NCBI GenBank assembly: GCA_050951365.1
Contig: JBMNIX010000013.1
Span: 1 to 64,000, forward strand
Length of the DNA: 64,000 nt
Source of the DNA: JAAYHG01 sp012735455
GTDB taxonomy: Bacteria > Bacillota > DTU030 > DUMP01
Direction: 5' to 3'
The translations under genes and the position numbers were made by a program. This document shows, in pieces, positions 55,601 through 62,921 of this stretch. A model generated the notes under the pieces. That model searched no databases, was not told the DNA's origin, and worked only from the letters and a program-made list of their open reading frames with translations. Each line of letters opens with the position of its first letter. The stretch's first letter is position 1.

Positions 55601-56182
55601 TGTGTCACTTGAAACTGAACTGGGTAGTACAGCACCTGTTCCCACAAGAGTCTTCACCGCAGCAGTGGCGGCTGTCTTCACAGCAGCGTAATCTGTCTCG
55701 TCGGTTACGTCGGCTGCATAATAGAATTCAACCCGATCACCAGCGCCAACTTTCATTAGATTCAGAGCATCGGCGGGATTATTGAAACCATCTTTGTAGA
55801 CACCGTTCACGTAGGCATACCAGTAGCCCGGCTCCTTGCGCTTGTAGCTACCCACGTTGTCTAACAGAAGAGAACCTGAGGCACCAAAATTCTTATCAGT
55901 AACTTCGAATGTGAAGCCGCCGGCATCGGCCGCCGCTTGCAGAGCGCCCAATGGCGTGGCCGCATCCACGGTATAGTTGGCTCCCGAGTTGTACGCTGTT
56001 ACAGTAATGGTATCGGTAGCCGACAACACAACGGTGCCTTCATAGAGTACGTCAACGGTCTCACTTCCGGCAGCATAAGCCTTTCCTGGAGCTAGGTGCC
56101 CAACTCCACCAGTGATTAGCAGTAGGCCCAGAACAAGGGACAAGACTTTGCACCAGCATACCATTCTCTTTCCACCGAACAT
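52667..56182 (-). CDS. Giant S-layer protein: DUF4430, sulfite-oxidase-like repeats, SLH
   Basis: 1171 aa, secreted (signal peptide to about residue 38). Residues ~40-165 are a DUF4430/transcobalamin-C-like domain (EPGYWYAYVNGVYK). Then come sulfite-oxidase-like repeats: R1 197-341, R2 351-493, R3 506-643, a divergent R4 about 650-845 and R5 849-993. R1, R2, R3 and R5 each keep a Cys (221, 374, 529, 877) followed 4-6 residues later by His and by a W-x-G-[MV]-P-L-W motif, near where true enzymes bind Mo. Residues 1002-1171 are three SLH domains that attach it to the cell-wall polymer. Binding of Mo cofactor or another ligand is plausible but unproven. Confidence 0.85.
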   Translation of the reverse strand: MFGGKRMVCWCKVLSLVLGLLLITGGVGHLAPGKAYAAGSETVDVLYEGTVVLSATDTITVTAYNSGANYTVDAATPLGALQAAADAGGFTFEVTDKNFGASGSLLLDNVGSYKRKEPGYWYAYVNGVYKDGFNNPADALNLMKVGAGDRVEFYYAADVTDETDYAAVKTAATAAVKTLVGTGAVLPSSVSSDTSSDWTLRLSGAKELTVTKDEFEEALACSASHRVSWTDEDGNEWGGMPLWLLVALVDDDADEGPYHYNFNDELAAQGYEVNVVAGDGWKATLDSADIARNDGYIVANTLNGKPLPSETPGGKGCWPLHLKGSAVFGGQQVGNIVRIELTSLPKPAAGWTLEMVGQVEDTITQEEFEEGLLCTGSDHYREWTDNEGRVWSGVPLWVLLGAVDDIETSSHWTFDDDLAQSGYSVQVVAGDGFARTFASSDVARSDDYIVANKCDGKELTGSAAPLRLVGKGVTKEDGSLGGSAVGNIVRIEIPDLVKPAPEPGSWNLVLSGKIRYVMSQAEFEEGLACPRSGHRQEWTDAEGNVWSGMPLWFLVGWIDDRQPHAFDANQATAGYTILVKAGDGYTKDFASQDVAWSNDFIIANQLNGKPLTDSWPLRLVGDGVAKDGSLGGYSVGNVAEIELTAFEEVQPIPALRIVKYAEDGVTVLAEKTVDYRWMEENLDVIGDGKTVYKFEGITNNPDDIWDAAETYPGGFKIANAVKGTRIRDLAELVGGMGAGTEIVLVAKDGYETRLPYSSIYTDPSVQERQGDAILAWWGDGKYVPGYADGMRLFFTPGGDNVYGQWDMHETLPENYWHYYYGDGVMYPSCAGLASKWITEMRVYSIPQGDWTLELDGQAIGGLQYDVSKTYFEQALACQFGANHKAAYTDAQGRVWEGMPLWLLVGFVDDEDQHSNNAFNSALAETGYNVVLTAADGYSVTISSTDIIRNKDYIVANLLNGTSIPEASKDWPLRLVGPSVTGSTSISQIVRIELVPATGKPRELTDIAGHWAENNIKRLFDLGVVTGRPDGTFKPNDNITRAEFAAILVRAFELEQQGDKVFTDTATHWAREIISTAAYHGIVSGYDQNTFGPNDPITREQMAAMVVRAAQLVPVREAPTFSDNASISPWAKETVAKVTASGIMSGYPDGTFRPQGKATRAEAATVVVNLLG

Positions 56183-56287
56183 GATTTCTCCCTCCTCAAA
56201 AACTAGTATTAAGGCGCTGGAGATAAAATGGATGTCCCCACCTCCTTTTACTTAAGAGGCAATTAAGTCTGAATGGAGACTAACTGT

Positions 56288-57667
56288 TTACCTTATGATG
56301 GTAATTTGGCCGCTAGCATTGTCATAACTCACATCTTGTGCACCCAGAACCTCACTGATGAAACGCAACGGAACAAAGGTGCGCCCCGATGGATGCAGTT
56401 CAGGTGGACAATCTATGGTCTGTGGCAGCCCGTTGATACGCACCTGGCTGGAGCCAATAGTTAAGATAATTTCCTTCTCCCCAAGGCTAATACTAATTTG
56501 GCGAGTCTCACCGTCCCAGGCAACATCGGCCAGTAATGCCTCGCTGACAAAACGTATCGGTACCAGGGTACGACCAACCCGGCGGTTCAAATAGGGTGCT
56601 GCGTCCAGTATGAAGGGCTTACCGTCAACACTAGCCTCTCTCTGGCCTAAGGTAAGAAGTATGGTTACCGAGTTTTCTCTAGCATCTTCATCTTCAACTC
56701 GGTAATGGAAGGTAACCACCTCGCTGTCCAGTTTACCTGGGCCGATGGTCACCGCCTTGATGGTAGTTTCCTGGTTAATGGGGCCGATGGGACGGTTGAT
56801 GGTACCCAAAACATCGGCACGCGCCGACCACCAGCGGCTGGCAATCCAGTTATACATTGGACTCTCAATGGTAGGAACACTGCCGTCAGTGGTGTAATGA
56901 ATCTTGTCATCATCGCCGTTAAGATTACTCAATGTCACCATGCTACCCCGGGGTATCGTGCCACTAGGAGGGTTGGCTTGAGGCGCATCCCACCTCTCGG
57001 GCTCGTCGGTAAGAACTTCAATCTTATGTAAGTACTTAACGAATAGATTTCCTGTTTGTTCTGTCACGGCCCTCTGTCCCACCATCAGCTGCAACGAGTT
57101 TAAGGTGTTCATGTATTCAGGGTCATCGCTTCCCTCAACGCCAAGGAGGGCAACGATAGGATCCACTTCCACTTTGCTTGCCGGACTGCCAGGAACATGT
57201 CCGTCTTCGTCCTCACCACCTGTCTTGAATTCAGGGAAGAGGTACCGCTTGTCCTCAAATAGCTCCTTATAGGTCAGTGTTAATGTAAATCCATCCTCAG
57301 CGGTAAAGCGCAGCAGTGTGGCCTCTTCTTCTTTGATTCCTGCCTTGAGGAGCAGATCCCATAGCTTGACCCCTTCACCCACATACCATTTCTTGGTAGG
57401 CCAGGTGTTAATACTGCTGTACACATACTGATGCTGCTCCATTTCCTCAAGTTCTTCCCGAGTAAAAATCACTGGATTCGTTACCCCATCCCCGGTGATT
57501 TCCAGCGAGTGCGATGCAGCAAGCGTGGGTACTGGAACTGCCAGACTGAAAAGCATAGTAAATGAAACACCCATTAAGAGGATAAGGATTAATCGCTGGA
57601 GCCACGGATTTGTTGCATAGCCCAGCGTGAAAAACCCTAGTGCAGTATTTCCACTCTTGTATCCCAT
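56288..57667 (-). CDS. Secreted SUOX-like/chitobiase-C/Cu-amine-oxidase stalk protein
   Basis: 459 aa. Signal peptide to about residue 50, then a sulfite-oxidase-like domain (YSSINTWPTKKWYVGEGVKL, LLRFTAEDGFTLTLTYKEL, VGQRAVTEQTGNLFVKYL), a chitobiase C-terminal-like (CHB_HEX_C) domain (DDDKIHYTTDGSVPTIESPMYN) and at residues ~330-459 a copper-amine-oxidase N-terminal-like stalk (RTLVPIRFVSEALLADVAWDG, FVPLRFISEVL) that probably self-associates or binds the wall. No Mo-type Cys at the expected place. Paralogue of the proteins at 58737 and 60450. Followed by the giant SLH gene after 105 bases. Confidence 0.85.
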   Translation of the reverse strand: MGYKSGNTALGFFTLGYATNPWLQRLILILLMGVSFTMLFSLAVPVPTLAASHSLEITGDGVTNPVIFTREELEEMEQHQYVYSSINTWPTKKWYVGEGVKLWDLLLKAGIKEEEATLLRFTAEDGFTLTLTYKELFEDKRYLFPEFKTGGEDEDGHVPGSPASKVEVDPIVALLGVEGSDDPEYMNTLNSLQLMVGQRAVTEQTGNLFVKYLHKIEVLTDEPERWDAPQANPPSGTIPRGSMVTLSNLNGDDDKIHYTTDGSVPTIESPMYNWIASRWWSARADVLGTINRPIGPINQETTIKAVTIGPGKLDSEVVTFHYRVEDEDARENSVTILLTLGQREASVDGKPFILDAAPYLNRRVGRTLVPIRFVSEALLADVAWDGETRQISISLGEKEIILTIGSSQVRINGLPQTIDCPPELHPSGRTFVPLRFISEVLGAQDVSYDNASGQITIIR

Positions 57668-57764
57668 AGAACCCGCCTCCCCCCTCTGCTCACGTTAACG
57701 AAAGGAGTCAAGCTCAACCTTTCACCAAAGGCCCAAAGGCCGGAAGAAAAACCCCCTTAGTGTT

Positions 57765-58097
57765 TCACTCACCTTCATTCTCAGTGAGCATGAATAGCTG
57801 TCCTGTGGCCGGATCCCTGTATACCGTACCAATCCGCTCGTAGACTTCACCCCGATCCGGAGCTTCCACCAAATCATCACGTATCCTGGGAGCTTCTGTT
57901 ACCTCCTGCCCCTTGCTAATGTCAATACGTTCTCCCACCGGCGCCAGGTCTATGTTCCAATAGACGGCCAGAGCCAGCATCAAACCGCAGGCAAAGACCA
58001 GCATGATATCCGCAATGTTAACCACACCATCCAACGGGTTAACATCCTCCGTTAACCGAAAGGTCCTGCGTCGCCTGTTCCTCAGCCCACCGTCCAT
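57765..58097 (-). CDS. DUF2149 protein, ExbD-like
   Basis: 110 aa. One membrane helix (about residues 26-47) in the stretch DGVVNIADIMLVFACGLMLAL carries an Asp before the hydrophobic core, as in ExbD/TolR (usual PLIDVMLVLLIFFM). The rest is a small extracytoplasmic domain (GTVYRDPATGQLFMLTE). DUF2149 genes lie next to MotA/TolQ/ExbB genes in methanogens and some Clostridia. The start overlaps the ExbB-like gene by 59 bases; an in-frame TTG further in could be used. With the upstream channel it should form a proton- or sodium-driven unit. Confidence 0.8.
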   Translation of the reverse strand: MDGGLRNRRRRTFRLTEDVNPLDGVVNIADIMLVFACGLMLALAVYWNIDLAPVGERIDISKGQEVTEAPRIRDDLVEAPDRGEVYERIGTVYRDPATGQLFMLTENEGE

Positions 58098-58728
58098 GGT
58101 CGAACACCTCCAGTAAGCTCTCCATCAGAGCTGACAGTGTAGCCAGGCGGTCTTCATACCACCGCCTGCGCAGCCGAGAGATGACAAAAGCAATACCGGC
58201 AGCTGCCAACCCGACAACTGTAGTGTCAAAAGCTATGAGCAAAGAGGCTGCCAGTGTCTGTGTGTCCCCTTGGCCCAGGGCTATTATCCCGGGTCCCAAA
58301 GGGATAAGGGTGCCCATCAGGCCAAACATAGGGGCTAGGCGCGCCACAAGGTCGGTCCTGTCAGTTGTCCTCGCATAATAGTCCTCCTCTGTAGCCAAGA
58401 GGTGGCGGGCAAGAGCCCGCAAGGAAGCGGTAGGCAGCTTAGCATGGCGAATTAGTTCGCCCAAAACAGCTTTTTGACGACGGAAAAGGCAGCTTGCCTC
58501 TATCGCAGCTAGAATCTCATCGCTATCTTCGCTCTGAAAGGTATGTATCAGCTGCGGCACATTGACTTTTTGCCGACGCCTTTCGGTCAGAAGTTCTACC
58601 AGCAGGCCCCCTAATTCCACCACCGCCACAGCCAAAAGGATAAGCAGGATAGTAATAGTTGGAATCAGTAACCCCCTAGAAACACCGTGCAGCATATCTG
58701 TTAACCGCGTAGAAATGGGCCCAATCAT
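58039..58728 (-). CDS. MotA/TolQ/ExbB-family proton channel protein
   Basis: 229 aa. Helix 1 about residues 20-42; the family motif at about 130-155 (LAPMFGLMGTLIPLGPGIIALGQGD) and the last helix AFDTTVVGLAAAGIAFVIS match ExbB/TolQ (APLLGLLGTVxGM and TxxGLxxAIP). ExbB uses proton motive force to move an ExbD/TolR partner; here DUF2149 follows with a 59-base overlap. Gene gap to the SUOX-like gene upstream is 8 bases. An outer membrane is not expected in this lineage, so the moved partner is probably an S-layer or surface protein. Confidence 0.88.
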   Translation of the reverse strand: MIGPISTRLTDMLHGVSRGLLIPTITILLILLAVAVVELGGLLVELLTERRRQKVNVPQLIHTFQSEDSDEILAAIEASCLFRRQKAVLGELIRHAKLPTASLRALARHLLATEEDYYARTTDRTDLVARLAPMFGLMGTLIPLGPGIIALGQGDTQTLAASLLIAFDTTVVGLAAAGIAFVISRLRRRWYEDRLATLSALMESLLEVFDHGRWAEEQATQDLSVNGGC

Positions 58729-58736
58729 TTAATCTA

Positions 58737-60344
58737 TTACTCCTTCACATATTCCATATATTTTTTGCCCGCACCAGAAAGAAGCAAGAATAAGATAATC
58801 AGCCATGCGTACAGATCCAGGTTCTCTTTCTGTATCAAGGGTGAAGGCCCAAACACGGACACCTCGAATACTTGCACCCGGGAAGCAGGATTTTCCGCCT
58901 GTCCATCCATTCCTTCGACAGCATTAACAGGTAATTCTTCCACCTTTGCCAAACGCTCCTGCCTACCTTTCGGCCCCGGATTCTCGGTGTCGTTTGTGTT
59001 AGCCGGCTCGGCTGTCTTCTGCTCTTGCGGATGCTCTTCTTCAGGCTTCACATCAATTGTAGGACGTTCTTCTCTAATCTGCTCCTCCTTTTCTCCACTG
59101 GAACTGTTGATAACACAAGTGGCAGTGTAGTTACCCTCTACTGTTTCCACAGTGATAATAGCCGTGCCCTGGCCAACCACTGTTACCAAACCTCTTGTGT
59201 CCACCGTGGCCACGCTGTTATTGCTGGAACGCCAGATCACCTTCTTGTTTACAGCATTGAAAGGCTCAACAATGGCCTCCAGCTGGAAAGCACTTCCTAT
59301 CGGAAGAGTTATTTCTGTCCTATCAAGAAAGACCCCGGTGGGTGGGCCACCCGGCTCCAGCGACGGATCAACCGCCTCGGGATCAAGGGTAAAGGTGAAA
59401 GTGACTACATCACTGTCCTCCTTTCCCGGGCCAATGGTTTTGGCCTTGATGACGACCACGTTTTCTCCAACCACCATATCCTCTGTAATCTTGATTGGAG
59501 AGTTGACCTTGTCAAGATCTCCCCGCAGTGGCCACCAGCGACTTGCACTCCAGTTAAACATCGGGCTGTTTACGGTGGGGGTGCTGCCGTCTGTGGTGTA
59601 ATAGATTTTATCTACATCAGAATTCTTGTTTTCCAAAATCAGCTCAGTGCCTGGGGGCAGTGTAGACCCATCAGGGATACTTATCCTTGGTTTGTCCCAT
59701 TTCTCCGGTTCGCTGGTTAGTACTTCGATTTTATTAACATTCTTGACAAAGAGGGTACTAATCTGTTCTGTAACAGCCCGTTGTCCAAAGACCAATTGCG
59801 GGCTATCCTTAGCGTTCATGTGGTCAGGGCTATTGCTCCCCTCGGCACTAACCAGAGCTAGAATCGACTCTACTACTTCCGCACCATCTGGAGAGCCGGG
59901 CACACTTCCGTCACTAGGGTGATTCTCCTTCAATCCGGGAAAATAGTAGCGTTTATCGGCCAGTAATTCTTTGACTGTAAAGGTTACATCATAGCCATCC
60001 CGGGAGTAAAACCGAATTAATGTCGCTTCTTCCTTGAGTCCAGCCAAGGCCAGTAATTCCCTCAATTTGACTCCCCGCGCCGTGTACCACTGCTTGGTTG
60101 GATAAGTATTGATAGCGCTGTAAACATGCTCGTATTGTTCCAGCTCTTCCAGCTCGGCCAGGGTCAAACTAAGCGGCCTTTCCACACCTGTGCCGGTGAT
60201 TTCACAGCTATACAAGGGCACAGCCAAGGCAGGCATCGCTGCCAGCGAGAACCAGAATAAAACGAACAGTAACAGTGTCAGTAAGACCCGCAGTGACTTC
60301 CCGGAGTTATTGGCTAACTTGGACTTAGCTTTGGCACACCACAT
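58737..60344 (-). CDS. Surface SUOX-like/chitobiase-C/BIG2 protein with C-terminal membrane helix
   Basis: About 535 aa from the ATG at 60344 (GAGGAGAGAGG upstream; the TTG at 60365 is less likely). Signal peptide to about residue 45. Then a sulfite-oxidase-like domain (VYSAINTYPTKQWYTARGVKL, FYSRDGYDVTFTVKELL, FGQRAVTEQ), chitobiase C-terminal-like domain, a BIG2 Ig-like domain (VIWRSSNNSVATVDTRGLVT), an acidic Pro/Glu linker and a C-terminal membrane helix (LYAWLIILFLLLSG) followed by KKYMEYVKE. It is thus held in the cytoplasmic membrane, directly before the ExbB-like gene, which makes it a candidate for coupling to that motor. Confidence 0.85.
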   Translation of the reverse strand: MWCAKAKSKLANNSGKSLRVLLTLLLFVLFWFSLAAMPALAVPLYSCEITGTGVERPLSLTLAELEELEQYEHVYSAINTYPTKQWYTARGVKLRELLALAGLKEEATLIRFYSRDGYDVTFTVKELLADKRYYFPGLKENHPSDGSVPGSPDGAEVVESILALVSAEGSNSPDHMNAKDSPQLVFGQRAVTEQISTLFVKNVNKIEVLTSEPEKWDKPRISIPDGSTLPPGTELILENKNSDVDKIYYTTDGSTPTVNSPMFNWSASRWWPLRGDLDKVNSPIKITEDMVVGENVVVIKAKTIGPGKEDSDVVTFTFTLDPEAVDPSLEPGGPPTGVFLDRTEITLPIGSAFQLEAIVEPFNAVNKKVIWRSSNNSVATVDTRGLVTVVGQGTAIITVETVEGNYTATCVINSSSGEKEEQIREERPTIDVKPEEEHPQEQKTAEPANTNDTENPGPKGRQERLAKVEELPVNAVEGMDGQAENPASRVQVFEVSVFGPSPLIQKENLDLYAWLIILFLLLSGAGKKYMEYVKE

Positions 60345-60449
60345 GCTACATTCCTCTCTCCTCAACGCACCACGCCACGCTGGGCTTACTATAATGGCGA
60401 TTCAAGCCTGCCCATTTAGACCTTACATAATGGATTACGCGTACCATGG

Positions 60450-61967
60450 CTAACGTAATGCGTTGAGAACAACTGTGACAGCCTCAGCCCTGGTCGCGTT
60501 GCCCTTGGGGCGGATAGTGTTATCGGGGTAGCCGCTGAGGATCCCATTCTGCACAGCTGCCACCATAGCGTCCACAGCCCAAGCAGAGATGCTGCCGCTG
60601 TCGGTAAACTCAGGCCTGCTGTCTGACAACGGCGCCAATTGGGCAGCTTTAACAAGCATGACTGCCATCTGCTCGCGGGTAAGGGCATCATTAGGAGCAA
60701 AAGTGTTGTCATCATATCCGCTGGCAATACCGCTGGCTACCGCCGTGGCGATATAGTCTCTCGCCCAGTGTGATGCGGTGTCAGCGAAGACCCTTCCTGC
60801 CCGCTTTTCCATCTGAAAAGTCTTCACCAACATGGTAACGTATTCAGCCCGCGTAATCTTATGGTCGGGTTTGAAGGTGCCATCAGGGTTACCACTGATC
60901 GCGCCGAGTTTAAACAATTGAATTATACTGTGTTGAGCCCAATGACCCTGAATGTCAGTAAAGGGTTCCACCGTGCTCTTCTTGCCGTCTATTACCTTAT
61001 ACCTAAAGACAGCAACATCGCTGTCTGCCTTGCCCGGTCCGATTGTTACCGCCTTGATGATTGTATCTTCAGTAATTTCAATGGGGCGGTTAATAGCGGC
61101 CAGGTTCTCTGTGCCGCGAGATGACCACCAGCGACTGGCAACCCAATTGTACATGGGACTCTTTATGGTCGGATCGCTGCCGTCCAGAGTGTAGTAAACC
61201 TTGTCTTCATCGCCAAGGGGGCTGTAAAGCTCCACCAGAGTCCCCACCGATACCTCACCCGGTGGCGGAACAGCTTTAGGCTTGTCCCATTTCAAAATCT
61301 CATCGGTGAGCACTTCCACTCTGATTATGTATTTGGCAAAACGGGCGTTATTCTGCTGGGTCACCGCCCGCTGTCCAAACAGGAGATGGTTACCATTTGT
61401 GCTGTCAAAGTTTCTGTCATTCATAATTTCTTCTTTTGTGTGGGCAGAAAAACTCCTATGAGCGATCATGGGTTCTACCGGCACCGCTCCCGAAGGATCA
61501 CCAGGAATATGGCCAGGCAGACCGGTATCCATGAAGTTGGGAAAACGGAAGGAAGGTTCCTTGAGTAGTTCATGCAGTGTAAAGGTCACTCTAAAGCCGT
61601 CACTGGAAATGAACCTAACCTGGGTAGCATCCTCGTTCAAGCCCCCTGCTGCATCCAGGAGGTCTCTCAGTCTGATCCCCTGCCCTCTGTACCAGATCTT
61701 GCTGGGCCACGTGTTGATGGAACTGTACCACTCATCATACTGTTCCACCACCCGTCCATCGGGTAAGGTCAGGGGTTCATTGCCCCGGAGCTGGTCCTGG
61801 GTAATAATGATTCCTTCTCCCTTGAGTCCTGGTCCAGTTATCTCCAGATTACCTGCCGAGGCAGATGCAGTCTGTGGTACCAGCAGGATCATGAAGCAGG
61901 CAAATAGTGACACGCCCAGAAGAAACAGTATACACCCAGAGGATAGTCTCTTAAAAGGAGTTCCCAT
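60450..61967 (-). CDS. S-layer-anchored SUOX-like/chitobiase-C protein (first gene of the cluster)
   Basis: 505 aa. Signal peptide to about residue 38, sulfite-oxidase-like domain (YSSINTWPSKIWYRGQGIRL, VRFISSDGFRVTFTLHELL, FGQRAVTQQNNARFAKYI), chitobiase C-terminal-like domain (DEDKVYYTLDGSDPTIKSPMYN), then three SLH domains at about 335-505 (ITRAEYVTMLV, LTREQMAVMLV, ATRAEAVTVVL). It attaches to the wall polymer. It is the first gene after the Moco-like riboswitch and terminator and so the most directly regulated. Paralogue of the genes at 58737 and 56288. Confidence 0.88.
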   Translation of the reverse strand: MGTPFKRLSSGCILFLLGVSLFACFMILLVPQTASASAGNLEITGPGLKGEGIIITQDQLRGNEPLTLPDGRVVEQYDEWYSSINTWPSKIWYRGQGIRLRDLLDAAGGLNEDATQVRFISSDGFRVTFTLHELLKEPSFRFPNFMDTGLPGHIPGDPSGAVPVEPMIAHRSFSAHTKEEIMNDRNFDSTNGNHLLFGQRAVTQQNNARFAKYIIRVEVLTDEILKWDKPKAVPPPGEVSVGTLVELYSPLGDEDKVYYTLDGSDPTIKSPMYNWVASRWWSSRGTENLAAINRPIEITEDTIIKAVTIGPGKADSDVAVFRYKVIDGKKSTVEPFTDIQGHWAQHSIIQLFKLGAISGNPDGTFKPDHKITRAEYVTMLVKTFQMEKRAGRVFADTASHWARDYIATAVASGIASGYDDNTFAPNDALTREQMAVMLVKAAQLAPLSDSRPEFTDSGSISAWAVDAMVAAVQNGILSGYPDNTIRPKGNATRAEAVTVVLNALR

Positions 61968-62074
61968 AGACCAACCACTCCCTAATGGACTAAGTACTTA
62001 CGGTCTACACCTCCATCTATTTCTGTATGCCAGCCCCTGGAGAAGCACTGTTGCCGGGCTACTACCGCACCATA

Positions 62075-62101
62075 CAAAAAACGCCTTCGGAGAAGACGTT
62101 T
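62075..62101 (-). terminator. Riboswitch expression-platform terminator
   Basis: AACGTCTT (minus strand, 62100-62093) pairs with AAGGCGTT (62087-62080) allowing one G-U pair, loop CTCCG, then TTTTTTG. It lies between the aptamer and the first gene, about 108 bases upstream of its start, where transcription could be attenuated. Confidence 0.7.
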
Positions 62102-62143
62102 TAACAATTCCCTGCCGTGGGTTGTCATCTCCTTTCCTAAATA

Positions 62144-62226
62144 TGCGGGAGGCAGCACCGTTTCCAGCGTACCCATAGGCCTGCACCCATAGGCGGTCAC
62201 CCTTAGGGTAAGCAGGCTCGGAGAGA
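62144..62226 (-). ncRNA. Moco-riboswitch-like structured RNA
   Basis: Read on the minus strand: CTCCGAGCCTGC at the 5' side, then a hairpin with GCCTGC/GCAGGC as base stem. Inside it the elements CCTAAG and TATGG face each other, the two halves of an 11-nt GAAA tetraloop receptor, closed by GGT/GCC around GACC. Next is GCTG-GAAA-CGGT, a GAAA-tetraloop hairpin that can dock there, and then CTGCCTCCCG. This recalls the Moco (molybdenum/tungsten cofactor) riboswitch family, which uses a tetraloop and receptor. I have no alignment, so the name rests on pattern and on the molybdopterin-type proteins downstream. A cobalamin riboswitch was considered but its B12 box is absent. Confidence 0.6.
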
Positions 62227-62327
62227 CTGTTAATATATTTTTCCATTATCATTTGTTATTCTATCGTAAAAACAACAGGCTTGCAAGAATTAGTACTCAA
62301 ACCTTTCTTATTACACCCATTCGATTG

Positions 62328-62633
62328 CTACACCCGCCACCGGTCCCCCACCCTATGCCTATCCAGGCAAAGATAGGAAGATGAACCTGCTCCTAATTTG
62401 AAGTCCTGCGCATGTAACCAAGTACGACTTCGTCCAGCGCGAAACTCTGAAGGAGTATCAGTGGTTGGGTAAGATCCAAAGCCGGCTCGCACTCCATAGA
62501 CTCTACAAAAAACAGGTACAAATTCCGGATCAAACTGGCGCCCACTTAAATCAGACAGTTCTTTTATGGCAGCTGCTGCGTCTTTGCTATGCGGTATGGC
62601 CGTCTGGTAGCCATAGCTTTCCCTGAGTAGCAT
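62328..62633 (-). pseudogene. Fragment resembling the end of an HD-GYP domain
   Basis: The reading YGYQTAIPHSKDAAAAIKELSDLSGRQFDPEFVPVF resembles the last helices of HD-GYP cyclic-di-GMP phosphodiesterases (xRPYRKAxxxxxAxxELxxxxGTQFDPxxV). The HD and GYP catalytic motifs are missing and the frame is blocked upstream near 62690. The rest (about 65 residues) is unlike known proteins. It is probably a remnant between the cluster and the DUF523 gene. Bases 62634-62921 hold no gene I can support. Confidence 0.35.
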
Positions 62634-62921
62634 GGCTGCCGTTACAAGCCTTTCAAGGTCACACTGATCAAATATACTTCTTTTTTAATTACAGTATTTT
62701 TCATTATTATTCCAATTGTTATTCTACCTATTATGAAGGTGTGTAAAACGAGCCAAAAAAAAGCGTGGAACCGTCGACGTGGATCCACGCCTAAGTCCTC
62801 TCCCCTTTCCCCTTTATGCGCCTGCGCACTTTCTCGACCGTAAACGCGCCTATGGTCCCGCAACGCAAAAACCTACTTCTCAAGCATCCGCTTCTTTACT
62901 CTTTATAGCCTCCAGGTTGTC

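Noticed and set aside
62144..62226. Cobalamin riboswitch, suggested by the DUF4430 domain and the AAACGGTG segment
   Set aside because: No B12 box or the usual GCCACTG-type core is present; the receptor/tetraloop layout fits a Moco-like RNA better.
62253..62727. TTGTTATTCTA shared at 62254-62264 and 62716-62726
   Set aside because: An 11-base match in AT-rich spacer; likely chance, no further repeat structure.
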